Assembly: GCA_003454835.1 (NCBI GenBank)
Contig: DMTA01000552.1
Location: 547-22,803 of the forward strand
Reading direction: 5' to 3'
DNA from: Achromobacter sp.
GTDB taxonomy: Bacteria > Pseudomonadota > Gammaproteobacteria > Burkholderiales > Burkholderiaceae_B
DNA length: 22,257 bases
A program made the translations under genes and the position numbers. The notes under the pieces are model-generated. The model was not told where the DNA came from, did no database searches, and saw only the letters and a list, made by a program, of their open reading frames with translations. This document shows, in pieces, positions 14,980 through 22,184 of the stretch. How positions within the stretch are numbered: the stretch's first letter is position 1; the number at the start of each line of letters is the position of its first letter.

Positions 14980-16062
14980 ATGGCCAATCCGAAGCTCGAA
15001 GTCCGATCAGGACAATATTCCGGCAAGCTGCCCCGCGACACCTTTCGCCTGCGCTTCATGCGCCGCTTCTACGACCCGGCGTTCAAGTCTGAAACCGAAG
15101 CCTTGGAAAGGCTTGAAGCCATTGCCTGGGATGCGTACGAGCACGGACGCAAGGCGCCCGACACCATCAAGGCGGGATCAGGTTACGCAGATCCCGATTA
15201 CGACTTATCTGTGGAATGGAAAGATGCCCATGACCGCCTCGCGCGTGCGGCGTTGGTTCAGCGCGATCCGGAAACGCGCTCGCGCGTCCTGGTGATCAAC
15301 GGCGCGGCGCGCAATGACGGGACCTGTCCTGGCGAGGTGGCAAAGACGTGGCGGCTGTCTGAACTCATCCGCGACGAACTGGAAACAGCCGGCGTGCACG
15401 CGGACATGCTGGATCTCAGCCGGCTGGCGTCGGAATACCAATACCTGATCCACCCCTGCAAAGGCTGCGTGTCCACCGCGATGCCGCTTTGCCATTGGCC
15501 CTGTAGTTGCTATCCCAACCATTCGCTCGGGCAGGACAACGATGCGATGAACGACATCTACGAGCAGTGGGTGTCGGCGCACGGCGTGATCCTGCTCGCG
15601 CCGACCTATTGGTATCAGTCGCCCAGCGTTTTGAAGTTGATGATCGACCGGCTGGTCTGTGCGGACGGCGGCAATCCCGATCCGACGACGACGTCAGGCA
15701 AAGACGCGATGAAGGCCAAGCAGATCGAGATGGACGGGTGGCCGTTTCCTAAGCACCTGGCCGGCCGCGCTTATGGCGTTGTGGTGCACGGCGACGTGGC
15801 GGGCATCGAGGGGCATCGGCGCGCGCTGTGCGATTGGCTCGAATGGATGGGGCTGGTGGACGCGGGGGCGTCGTCGAAGCTGGATCGCTACATTGGCTAC
15901 TACAGGCCGTATGCCACGAGCCATGCCGAGCTTGACGAGGACACGGCGTTGCAGGAGGAGGTGCGCAATGTGGCGAAGGCGATGGTCATGTGTCTGCCGC
16001 GCTTGCGGGCGGGGGAGTGGCCCGCTGTGGATCAAGGGTTGCCGTCGCCGCGGCCGAAATAA
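14980..16062 (+). CDS. Flavodoxin-fold NAD(P)H-dependent oxidoreductase with a cysteine cluster
   Basis: This protein of about 360 residues carries a flavodoxin-like/FMN-reductase domain from about residue 101. RVLVINGAARNDGTCPGEVAKTW is the first strand and phosphate loop for FMN, and APTYWYQSPSVLKLMIDRL is the second FMN-contact segment. Before it lies an unusual N-terminal extension of about 100 residues (helical, rich in Arg and Asp). Between the two FMN segments is the cluster C160-X2-C163-X7-C171-X3-C175-X-C177, comparable in position to the metal-binding loop of iron-sulfur flavoproteins. CGGAG upstream supports the start at 14980; a TTG-started frame from 14941 is less likely. Substrate and electron donor are unknown. 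The 64-bp gap to the next, convergent gene shows no strong terminator. Confidence 0.82.
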   Translation: MANPKLEVRSGQYSGKLPRDTFRLRFMRRFYDPAFKSETEALERLEAIAWDAYEHGRKAPDTIKAGSGYADPDYDLSVEWKDAHDRLARAALVQRDPETRSRVLVINGAARNDGTCPGEVAKTWRLSELIRDELETAGVHADMLDLSRLASEYQYLIHPCKGCVSTAMPLCHWPCSCYPNHSLGQDNDAMNDIYEQWVSAHGVILLAPTYWYQSPSVLKLMIDRLVCADGGNPDPTTTSGKDAMKAKQIEMDGWPFPKHLAGRAYGVVVHGDVAGIEGHRRALCDWLEWMGLVDAGASSKLDRYIGYYRPYATSHAELDEDTALQEEVRNVAKAMVMCLPRLRAGEWPAVDQGLPSPRPK

Positions 16063-16126
16063 GCGCCGCGGACGATATCCATTCGACACTGAAACCGACG
16101 CCGAGCGATCAACGCTAACGAGACGT

Positions 16127-17035
16127 TCAATTCCCCGCCGGCAGCAACTGCATCCCCGTGCGCCGCGCGAACTCTTCATAACTGATCGGCGCGCCCGCTT
16201 TTGTGCTCGCGCTGTTCGCCTGCCAATGCACCCACGAGCGCCCCGTGGACGCATCAAACACGACCTTGAACAGATGACTCGGCACGGCAACGCCGGACCC
16301 GATCTCCTTGGGCTTGTCGCCGTAAAACGGCCCGGTGAATACATACACGTCGCCCGACGCCCGCATCACGTATTTACGCGTGTCCTGTTCTATCTGGCTC
16401 CACGGACCGCCGTTGTGGCGCTGGTCCTGCGGCACCATGTTGGCCAGCGAGAAGCTTTGCGCCATGGCCTCGTGGGTCGACATGTCACCCGCCGGCGCCA
16501 TGTGGCCGCGCGAGTAGCCGGACCCCTTGTAGTCCGTCAGTTCGGCGCGTTCGGCGCGCGGCACGCGTGCCTCGGCATAGAACTTGTCGGACCGCTCCAT
16601 GCCCTGCGCCTGCGTCAGGATCTTGCGGTTCAGGCGCTCGGCCACGAAGACCGGCGTCTTGGTCTGGCCGTTGTGCAGGATGGCGAAGTTTGAAAAGCAC
16701 AGTTCTCGCAGCGTCTGGCTGGCGGGCACGACGGGCGGGCGTTGCTGCGGGAAGAATTGGGGGCAGTCGGAAAAGCGCGTGTGCGCCATGCCGCCGGCGG
16801 GTGCAGCCGCGGGTGCGAACTTTTCCTGGGTCGGCCAACCGACGCGCGCAAGGATGTCGTCGATGGAGAAGTGGGCGCGCCACTGCGGGTTCAACGCATA
16901 GGTGGCCGCGCCGAAAGCGGCCAGCGACGTGAGCGTGAACGTTCGCAGGAACCGGTAGATGCGGCCGGGGCTGGCGGCCCGGCTTTTGCTGGCCGGGGCT
17001 TTCTTTCGGGGTGCTGATCTCTTCGCGCGGGTCAT
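16127..17035 (-). CDS. Membrane-anchored DNA/RNA non-specific endonuclease (EndoG/EXOG-like)
   Basis: This 302-residue nuclease belongs to the beta-beta-alpha-metal NUC family. The N-terminus is a very basic Lys/Arg/Ala tail (1-28), then one hydrophobic segment (about 31-48, FTLTSLAAFGAATYAL), suggesting an N-in membrane anchor with the catalytic domain in the periplasm. The active-site motif is SRGHMAPAGDM with the general base His178; Ser replaces the Asp of the common DRGH, as in mitochondrial EXOG. SLANMVPQ carries Asn199 and HNGGPWSQIE follows, matching the metal-binding region. A Cys pair (C91, C113) could form a disulfide. The role may be nucleic-acid scavenging or degradation of incoming DNA. 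No immunity gene is adjacent, which argues against a toxin pair. Confidence 0.9.
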   Translation of the reverse strand: MTRAKRSAPRKKAPASKSRAASPGRIYRFLRTFTLTSLAAFGAATYALNPQWRAHFSIDDILARVGWPTQEKFAPAAAPAGGMAHTRFSDCPQFFPQQRPPVVPASQTLRELCFSNFAILHNGQTKTPVFVAERLNRKILTQAQGMERSDKFYAEARVPRAERAELTDYKGSGYSRGHMAPAGDMSTHEAMAQSFSLANMVPQDQRHNGGPWSQIEQDTRKYVMRASGDVYVFTGPFYGDKPKEIGSGVAVPSHLFKVVFDASTGRSWVHWQANSASTKAGAPISYEEFARRTGMQLLPAGN

Positions 17036-17239
17036 GCTGCCTGTTTGTTGCGGGCCGGCGCCACTTCGCGCTCGGCAACTGGCGGCATTGTAGATGACCG
17101 CAACATGACAGGCGCTGAACGGCCATTGCGGCGCACGCCTACCCTGTGCGCGGCAGCGGGCAGAGTATTCTTATGCTCGTTCGGAATTCACAAACACAAC
17201 GGCCGCGCTTGCCGGCTGACACAGGACTGGGGAAGTTCA

Positions 17240-17569
17240 ATGAGATCGTCCGTGCTTTTCGTGGCCGCCATCGTGGCGGGCTGCGCCGCTCCCGCGCCGG
17301 GAGACATGATCACGCAGGCCAAAGTCCAAGCCATCCAGATCAACGTCACGACGTTCGATGAGATGGTCCGCGATTTTGGTCCGCCTCGCACGCAGCAGGT
17401 CAACCCGCAAGGCCTGCGCACCGCGTCATGGTTCTACTTCAACAACAGCGAGTACGGCGCCATGCAGGACCAGCGCACATTGACGGTGACCTACAACAAG
17501 GACGGCACGGTCAAGGACTACGTTAATTCGTCCGCGGGCGAGCGGGACGGCGCGCAAAAGAAGCGATAG
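17240..17569 (+). CDS. Small outer-membrane lipoprotein, BamE/SmpA-like
   Basis: This 109-residue protein starts with a lipoprotein signal peptide; the lipobox IVAGC gives lipidated Cys15, and Ala at +2 favours the outer membrane. The mature part resembles the SmpA/OmlA (BamE-like) fold: a helix TTFDEMVRDFGPP followed by beta strands ASWFYFNNS and RTLTVTYNKDGTVKDY. GGGGAAG before the ATG supports this start; an upstream in-frame extension to 17045 would destroy the signal peptide. It is unlikely to be BamE itself, as the sequence similarity is only to the fold. It is divergent from the nuclease gene across 204 bp in which no other gene or clear promoter was recognised. Confidence 0.75.
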   Translation: MRSSVLFVAAIVAGCAAPAPGDMITQAKVQAIQINVTTFDEMVRDFGPPRTQQVNPQGLRTASWFYFNNSEYGAMQDQRTLTVTYNKDGTVKDYVNSSAGERDGAQKKR

Positions 17570-17659
17570 GGCGCTCGTTGCACAAAAGCTGGGCCGCGGC
17601 CGGCAACCGGTAGTGGGCGACGCGCCATCATGGATGGCGACGCGCGGCAAAAAAAGCGG

Positions 17660-18001
17660 TCACTGCGCCGGCGCCGCCTTCAGCGCATTCGACCGAATCT
17701 GCTCCGATCGCTGGCGCTGCTCGTTCCGAATCGGGATGCAGTCCACCACCAGCACCTCTTCGCCGGTCCGCAGGTCGATGACCTTGGTCGCGCGGTACAG
17801 GTTGCTGGGCGGGCCGCGGTCCAGGCAGGCTCGCTTGGCGCCGGAGCTTGCCCGGAACAGCTCGGGCACGCCTTCGTATTGCGGGTTGGGCACGCTCCAT
17901 TTGCCGCTCATGTCCTGCGTTCGCACCACATACTGTCCGAAGGCCGGACCGCTGCTCAGCAGGATGGCCAATGCGCAGGCGGCGCCAACTGCGGTTCTCA
18001 T
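17660..18001 (-). CDS. Small secreted hypothetical protein
   Basis: This 113-residue protein has a Sec signal peptide (MRTAVGAACALAILLSSGPA, cleavage after FG at residue 22). The mature protein of about 90 residues contains WSVPNPQYEGVPELFRAS, two cysteines (C59, C88) that could pair, and a predicted beta segment ATKVIDLRTGEEVLVVDC. The tail is Gln/Arg-rich. AAGGA lies nine bases before the ATG. It lies 81 bp downstream of the exporter gene on the same strand and converges with the lipoprotein gene. No family is recognised. Confidence 0.7.
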   Translation of the reverse strand: MRTAVGAACALAILLSSGPAFGQYVVRTQDMSGKWSVPNPQYEGVPELFRASSGAKRACLDRGPPSNLYRATKVIDLRTGEEVLVVDCIPIRNEQRQRSEQIRSNALKAAPAQ

Positions 18002-18082
18002 GGCGGACGATCCTTTAAGGACGACGGGTAGGGCAGCGTAGCAGCGCGCCGCGGCCTTCGCCGTCCGCCATATGGATGAGTA

Positions 18083-18685
18083 TTACCTCAGAAGCTGCAC
18101 GCCGATCGCAATCATCAGGATGCCGACGCAGGCGTCCAGCAGACGCCACGCGGTGGCATTGGCGAAGACGGGCCGAAGCAGGCGCGCGCCATATCCCAGC
18201 GCGAAGAAAAAGCAGAACGACGCGCAGATCGCGCCCGCGGCAAAGGCCAGCTTGCGGCCTTCGTATTGGCTTGAAATGGAGCCCAGCAGGACGACGGTGT
18301 CCAGGTAGACATGCGGGTTCAACCAGGTCAGCGCCAGGCACGTCGCCAGGGCGGCATATGGCCCATTTGCCTGGCGGGAAGAGGGCGACAGATGGTCGTG
18401 CTGCTTGCGAAACGCCGAATGCAGGCTGCGTGCGGCGTAGACAAAAAGGAACAGCGCGCCGCCGTAGCGCATGGCGGGTTCCAGCCACGGCAGCAGGCCG
18501 ACTGCCGCGCCAAAGCCCGCCACGCCCGTCGCGATCAAGATGGCGTCGGACAGCGCGCAAGTCAGGCAGATCAGGAAAACATGTTCCTTGCGCAAGCCCT
18601 GCCGCAGCACAAAAGCGTTTTGTGCGCCGATGGCGACGATGAGACTGAGGCCGAGGAGAAATCCGGGGATGAAGGCGGTGGACAT
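18083..18685 (-). CDS. LysE/ArgO-type basic amino-acid exporter
   Basis: This 200-residue inner-membrane protein has about six hydrophobic segments and the LysE-family signatures IGAQNAFVLRQG (19-30) and TWLNPHVYLDTVVLLG (120-135), with the acidic residue SDAIL (46-50) in the second span. Within the superfamily these motifs match the LysE/ArgO branch, which exports lysine or arginine, rather than the RhtB branch. The protein is of normal length. The regulator usually next to it (LysG/ArgP) is not present: the LysR gene upstream on the same strand does not resemble ArgP and is divergent from a catabolic operon instead. The spacer upstream holds an array of TTAG/CTAA dyads. Confidence 0.9.
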   Translation of the reverse strand: MSTAFIPGFLLGLSLIVAIGAQNAFVLRQGLRKEHVFLICLTCALSDAILIATGVAGFGAAVGLLPWLEPAMRYGGALFLFVYAARSLHSAFRKQHDHLSPSSRQANGPYAALATCLALTWLNPHVYLDTVVLLGSISSQYEGRKLAFAAGAICASFCFFFALGYGARLLRPVFANATAWRLLDACVGILMIAIGVQLLR

Positions 18686-18740
18686 GCTGCAACGTCTGGC
18701 AAGGTCATTGGGGGCGCTCAGACTAGCGCTGGCCGCGAAA

Positions 18741-18784
18741 TTAGAAAAACTAAATATCCTAATCTTTGATTAGTACAGCTAATC
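18741..18784. promoter_or_regulatory. TTAG/CTAA operator array upstream of the exporter gene
   Basis: An AT-rich island contains TTAG-N5-CTAA (18741-18753), the perfect dyad CTAATC-TTT-GATTAG (18759-18773) and a further CTAATC (18779-18784). Both dyads fit the LysR-type T-N11-A rule. They lie 56-99 bp upstream of the exporter start. LysE/ArgO genes are usually activated by a LysR protein, so this is probably an operator. The rest of the 163-bp spacer holds nothing else recognisable. Confidence 0.6.
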
Positions 18785-18848
18785 AGGACAAACTGGCCCG
18801 ATGCAAGATCCGTGCGCATCCCGAAGCCTCGCCCTAGCCACCGCCAGT

Positions 18849-19760
18849 TCACGGCTCGCTGTTCGCGCCGGCCGCCACCAGGTGATCCAGCAGCAACGCT
18901 GCCGCCGCAGGCAGCGCCGATTCGCTACGCATGCAGATCGCAAAGCGCCGCCGGCTCCAGGCGTCCTTTAGCGGCAGCACGCGCAGCCCGTGCGCCATTG
19001 CATAGGGCGTGGCGACCTCGATGGGCGCCACGCTGATGGCAAGTCCCGCCAGTACGACGCGAAAGGCCGAATCGAAGTTGCTGACCGTGACGCGGTGCCG
19101 CAGCGTCTTGCCGCTGTCGTTGGCGGCCGTCTGCAACATGCGCAGGACGGCGCCGGCCGCCGGCATGCTCACGTGCTCGTATTCCAGCGCGTCTTCGAAG
19201 AAGACGGCTTCGCGGTCGGCGAGCGGATGCCCCGGCGCGGTGACGATGGCCAGGCGGTCGCCCCGGTAAGGGCGCTGTTCCAACCCATGAAAATCGGCTG
19301 CATCCCAGCAGATACCCAGGCTGGCGATGCCCTCCCGGACGCCGCGCACGACCTCTTGGCTGACGCGTTCCTCCATGTCGACCCGGATGTTGCGGTGGGG
19401 CGCGGCTTGAAGAAAGGCTGCGATGTCCTCGGCCAGGGATTCGGCCAGGACCGACGCGGTGGCCAGGATCCGCACTTGCCCCTTCACGCCGCTGGCGTAG
19501 GCGGACATGTCGCGTTCGATGCGCTCGGAACTGGCGAGGATGGCGCGCGCGTGCTCCAGCAGCGTTTCGCCCGCTTCCGTGGGCTCGACGCCCCGGCGCT
19601 TGCGCGTAAGCAGTTTGGCGCCCACGGTGTCCTCTAGCTGCGCGAGCCGCTTGCTGATGGCCGATCCCACGATGTTGGCGCGCTGGCCGGCGCGGGCAAT
19701 GTTGCCGGTCTCGCAAACGGAGATGAACAGCCGCAAAGTGGTGATGTCGAGGTCGCGCAT
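18849..19760 (-). CDS. LysR-family transcriptional regulator of the lyase/CoA-transferase cassette
   Basis: This 303-residue LTTR has its winged helix-turn-helix in residues 1-62: DITTLRLFISVCETGNIARA and SAISKRLAQLEDTVGAKLLTRKRRG. A linker helix and a ligand-binding domain (about 90-295) follow. The start at 19760 is chosen because AGGA lies eight bases upstream and the DNA-binding domain begins immediately; a longer frame to 19808 runs into the intergenic dyads. It is divergent from the HMG-CoA-lyase-like gene, so it most likely controls that cassette. It resembles LTTRs of carboxylate or aromatic catabolism rather than ArgP/LysG. Confidence 0.9.
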   Translation of the reverse strand: MRDLDITTLRLFISVCETGNIARAGQRANIVGSAISKRLAQLEDTVGAKLLTRKRRGVEPTEAGETLLEHARAILASSERIERDMSAYASGVKGQVRILATASVLAESLAEDIAAFLQAAPHRNIRVDMEERVSQEVVRGVREGIASLGICWDAADFHGLEQRPYRGDRLAIVTAPGHPLADREAVFFEDALEYEHVSMPAAGAVLRMLQTAANDSGKTLRHRVTVSNFDSAFRVVLAGLAISVAPIEVATPYAMAHGLRVLPLKDAWSRRRFAICMRSESALPAAAALLLDHLVAAGANSEP

Positions 19761-19779
19761 GGCGATCATCCTGCTTGAT

Positions 19780-19826
19780 ATTCCAAAACGGAATTTTAAG
19801 CGTTCCAAAATACCGCTTGTGAGCGG
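19780..19826. promoter_or_regulatory. LysR-type operator region of the lyase cassette
   Basis: ATTCC-N5-GGAAT (19780-19794) is a perfect 5-bp-arm dyad obeying T-N11-A. Its half-site TTCCAAAA recurs at 19803-19810, exactly 22 bp (two helical turns) downstream, as expected for recognition and activation sites bound by one LTTR tetramer. A further dyad CCGCT-TGTG-AGCGG (19813-19826) follows. All lie in the 112-bp divergent spacer. Confidence 0.6.
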
Positions 19827-19872
19827 ATAGAGAATATCTAAACTGGGCTTCTCTTTTCAACGCCGTGTTGTC

Positions 19873-20829
19873 ATGCCCGTTCAACAACCCTCCTGTCGCC
19901 CGTCAGCCGTCACGGTCCGTGAAGTGGGGCTGCGCGATGGCCTGCAAAGCCTTTCTGTCGTGATGCCCACGCAGACGAAACTCGACTGGATCGACGCGGC
20001 CTACGCGGCGGGCCAGCGCGAAATCGAAGTCGGCTCGTTCGTGCCCGCCCGTTTGCTGCCGCAGTTGGCGGACACGGCAGAACTGATCGCCCATGCCACG
20101 CAGCTTGCCGGTTTGTTGGTGTCCGTGTTGGTCCCCAATCTGAAGGGCGCCGAACTGGCGCTGGCCAGCAACGCCCACCTGATGCTGGTGCCGCTGTCGG
20201 CCAGCCACGCGCACAGCCTGGCGAATCTGCGCAAGACGCCGGACGAGGTGGTGGTGATGGTCGGTCAGATGCGTGCGGCGCGCGACGCCGCGGGATCGTC
20301 CATGCTGATCGAGGGCGGCGTCGGTACGGCGTTTGGCTGCACCTTGCAGGGCGAAGTGCGGCAGGTCGAAGTGCTGCGGCTCATGCAAGCACTGCTGGAC
20401 GCCGGAGCCGATCGCGTCAGTCTGGCCGATACGGTCGGATATGCCGATCCGGCGTCGGTGAGGCGATTGTTTGAAGCCGCCCGCCGAATCGCGGGCGATC
20501 GCTTGTGCTGTGCGCACTTCCATGACACGCGCGGGCTGGGCCTGGCGAATGTGTTGGCCGCATTGGATACCGGGGTGGCCCGTTTTGACGCCTGCCTGGC
20601 CGGTATCGGCGGCTGCCCTCATGCGCCGGGCGCCAGCGGCAACGTCAGCACCGAGGATCTGGTGTTCATGCTGCAGAGCATGGGCATCGAAACCGGCGTC
20701 GACCTGCCGCGCCTGCTGGCCTTGCGCGAAGCCGCCGCCGGCTGGCTGCCCGATCAGCCGCTGCACGGCGCGCTGTGGCGCGCCGGCCTGCCCAAGACCT
20801 ATCCTGCACGCAGCGGCCAGCCGGCCTGA
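19873..20829 (+). CDS. HMG-CoA lyase-like enzyme (possible citramalyl-CoA or HMG-CoA lyase)
   Basis: This 318-residue TIM-barrel protein belongs to the HMG-CoA lyase family, which cleaves 3-hydroxy-acyl-CoA compounds into a CoA thioester and a keto acid. All catalytic and metal positions of human HMGCL have counterparts: Arg21-Asp22 in GLRDGLQ, His215 and His217 in HFHDTRG, Cys248 in GIGGCPHAPGASGN and Asn257. The spacing between His215 and Asn257 is identical to the human enzyme. However, the family's SxSExF..N segment reads SASHAHSLANL here, so the substrate pocket differs. A class III CoA-transferase gene follows after 31 bp, making a two-step activation-cleavage pathway likely. The ribosome-binding site is weak. 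Substrate is uncertain. Confidence 0.85.
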   Translation: MPVQQPSCRPSAVTVREVGLRDGLQSLSVVMPTQTKLDWIDAAYAAGQREIEVGSFVPARLLPQLADTAELIAHATQLAGLLVSVLVPNLKGAELALASNAHLMLVPLSASHAHSLANLRKTPDEVVVMVGQMRAARDAAGSSMLIEGGVGTAFGCTLQGEVRQVEVLRLMQALLDAGADRVSLADTVGYADPASVRRLFEAARRIAGDRLCCAHFHDTRGLGLANVLAALDTGVARFDACLAGIGGCPHAPGASGNVSTEDLVFMLQSMGIETGVDLPRLLALREAAAGWLPDQPLHGALWRAGLPKTYPARSGQPA

Positions 20830-20860
20830 GCGCGCATCACGCATCGACATCGAGCTTTCC

Positions 20861-22075
20861 ATGCAAAACGCCGCCGTTCCCCCGTCCTCCCGACCCTTGC
20901 CGCTTGCGGGCCTGCGCGTCGTGGAGTTCACCCACATGGTCATGGGTCCCACCTGCGGGATGGTGCTGGCCGATCTGGGCGCCGAAGTCATCAAGGTCGA
21001 ACCCGTGCGCGGCGACCGCACGCGTCATCTGCTCGGCGTGGGCGCGGGGTTTTTTCCCATGTTCAACCGCAACAAGAAGAGCATTGCTTTGGACATCCAG
21101 AGCCGGGAGGGCGCGGAAGTGGCCCGCAAACTGGCCGCCAGCGCCGACGTGGTGGCGGAAAACTTCCGGCCCGGCACGATGGCGAAGTTCGGCCTGGACT
21201 ACGCCTCGCTGTCCAAAGCGAATCCGCGCCTTATCTACGTCAGCCACAAGGGCTTTCTGCCCGGCCCTTATGCAATGCGCACCGCGCTCGACGAGGTCGT
21301 GCAGATGATGGGCGGATTGGCCTACATGACCGGGCGGCCGGGCGATCCGGTGCGCGCCGGCACAAGCGTGAACGACATCATGGGCGGCATGTTCGGGGCC
21401 ATCGGCGCGATGGCGGCGCTGATCCAGCGCGGCATCACCGGGCGCGGCCAGGAGGTGCAGTCGGCGCTGTTCGAGAACAACGTGTTTCTCGTGGGCCAGC
21501 ACATGCTGCAGTACGCGATCACGGGCCAGCCGTCCGCGCCGATGCCGGAGCGCGTGTCGGCATGGGCGCTCTACGACGTGTTCACAGTCAAGGACGGAGA
21601 ACAGATTTTCCTGGCGGCGGTGAGCGACGCGCAGTGGGTGACGTTTTGCGATGCCTTCGGATTCGACGATTTGAAGAACGATCCCGCCATGGCCACGAAC
21701 AATGACCGGGTGCTGCTGCGGCCCACGCTGCTGGCGGATCTGCGCAAGCGGCTGGCAAATTACCGCGCCGCCGAGCTGGCGGCTGAATTCGAACGCATCG
21801 GCCTGCCGTTCGCACCCATCGTCAAGCCCGAGGCGCTGTACGACGATCCTCACCTGCGCGCCACCGGCGGGCTGGCCGAGATCCGTCTGCCGGACGGCGA
21901 GCGGGCCGGGCAGACCGCCGGCGCCGCCCTGTTTCCGCTGATGATGGACGGGCAGCGGCTTGGCGTGCGGCGCGATCCGCCTGTGCTGGGGGCGGACACC
22001 GACGCGCTCCTGCAAGGGCTGGGATACGACGCCGGACAAATCGAAGCGTTGCGCGCGCAGGGCGCCGCGGCGTGA
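20861..22075 (+). CDS. Class III CoA-transferase (CaiB/BaiF family)
   Basis: This 404-residue protein moves CoA between acyl-CoA and carboxylic acids through an aspartyl-CoA thioester. N-terminal LAGLRVVEFTHMVMGPTCGMVLADLGAEVIKVEP is the family hallmark (15-48). NRNKKSIALDI (69-79) and NFRPGTMAKFGLDY (101-114) follow, and the catalytic Asp172 is in AGTSVNDIMGG. The length is typical. The start at 20861 begins directly before the family domain; the frame is open further upstream only because it overlaps the lyase gene. Partnered with the preceding lyase, it probably charges a hydroxy-dicarboxylate with CoA from succinyl-CoA or acetyl-CoA. The ribosome-binding site is weak, so coupling to the lyase gene is likely. 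Confidence 0.92.
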   Translation: MQNAAVPPSSRPLPLAGLRVVEFTHMVMGPTCGMVLADLGAEVIKVEPVRGDRTRHLLGVGAGFFPMFNRNKKSIALDIQSREGAEVARKLAASADVVAENFRPGTMAKFGLDYASLSKANPRLIYVSHKGFLPGPYAMRTALDEVVQMMGGLAYMTGRPGDPVRAGTSVNDIMGGMFGAIGAMAALIQRGITGRGQEVQSALFENNVFLVGQHMLQYAITGQPSAPMPERVSAWALYDVFTVKDGEQIFLAAVSDAQWVTFCDAFGFDDLKNDPAMATNNDRVLLRPTLLADLRKRLANYRAAELAAEFERIGLPFAPIVKPEALYDDPHLRATGGLAEIRLPDGERAGQTAGAALFPLMMDGQRLGVRRDPPVLGADTDALLQGLGYDAGQIEALRAQGAAA

Positions 22076-22084
22076 GGTAAGGCC

Positions 22085-22110
22085 GCGCGAGGCATGGCAG
22101 CATGCCGCGC
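22085..22110 (+). other. Hairpin between CoA-transferase and the next gene
   Basis: GGCATG (22091-22096) pairs with CATGCC (22101-22106) across a 4-nt loop and is extended by GCGC/GCGC after a 2-nt bulge. No T-tract follows and the next gene starts 75 bases later on the same strand, so this is more likely an intra-operon processing or stability element than a terminator. Confidence 0.45.
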
Positions 22111-22184
22111 CAGAGCAGTGGATCAAGCCGTTGCAATCAACGGCCGCGCAAGTCGGCCGATACAAAAACCATCAGGAGACAGAC

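Noticed and set aside
17616..17645. Direct repeat GGCGACGCGC (17616 and 17636) with a GCCATC/GATGGC hairpin between
   Set aside because: It lies in a short convergent spacer without a T-tract directly after the stem; too short and GC-biased to call a repeat element or a firm terminator.
19817..19829. TTGTGAGCGGATA, identical to part of the E. coli lac operator
   Set aside because: Only 13 bases agree, no LacI-type gene is present, and the stretch is explained by a CCGCT/AGCGG dyad in an LTTR promoter; taken as coincidence.
20471..20860. Upstream extension of the CoA-transferase frame by 130 codons
   Set aside because: It overlaps the lyase gene in another frame; the family domain begins right after the ATG at 20861.
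20837..22165. 442-codon minus-strand frame opposite the CoA-transferase
   Set aside because: Antisense shadow of a gene with clear family motifs and a catalytic Asp.
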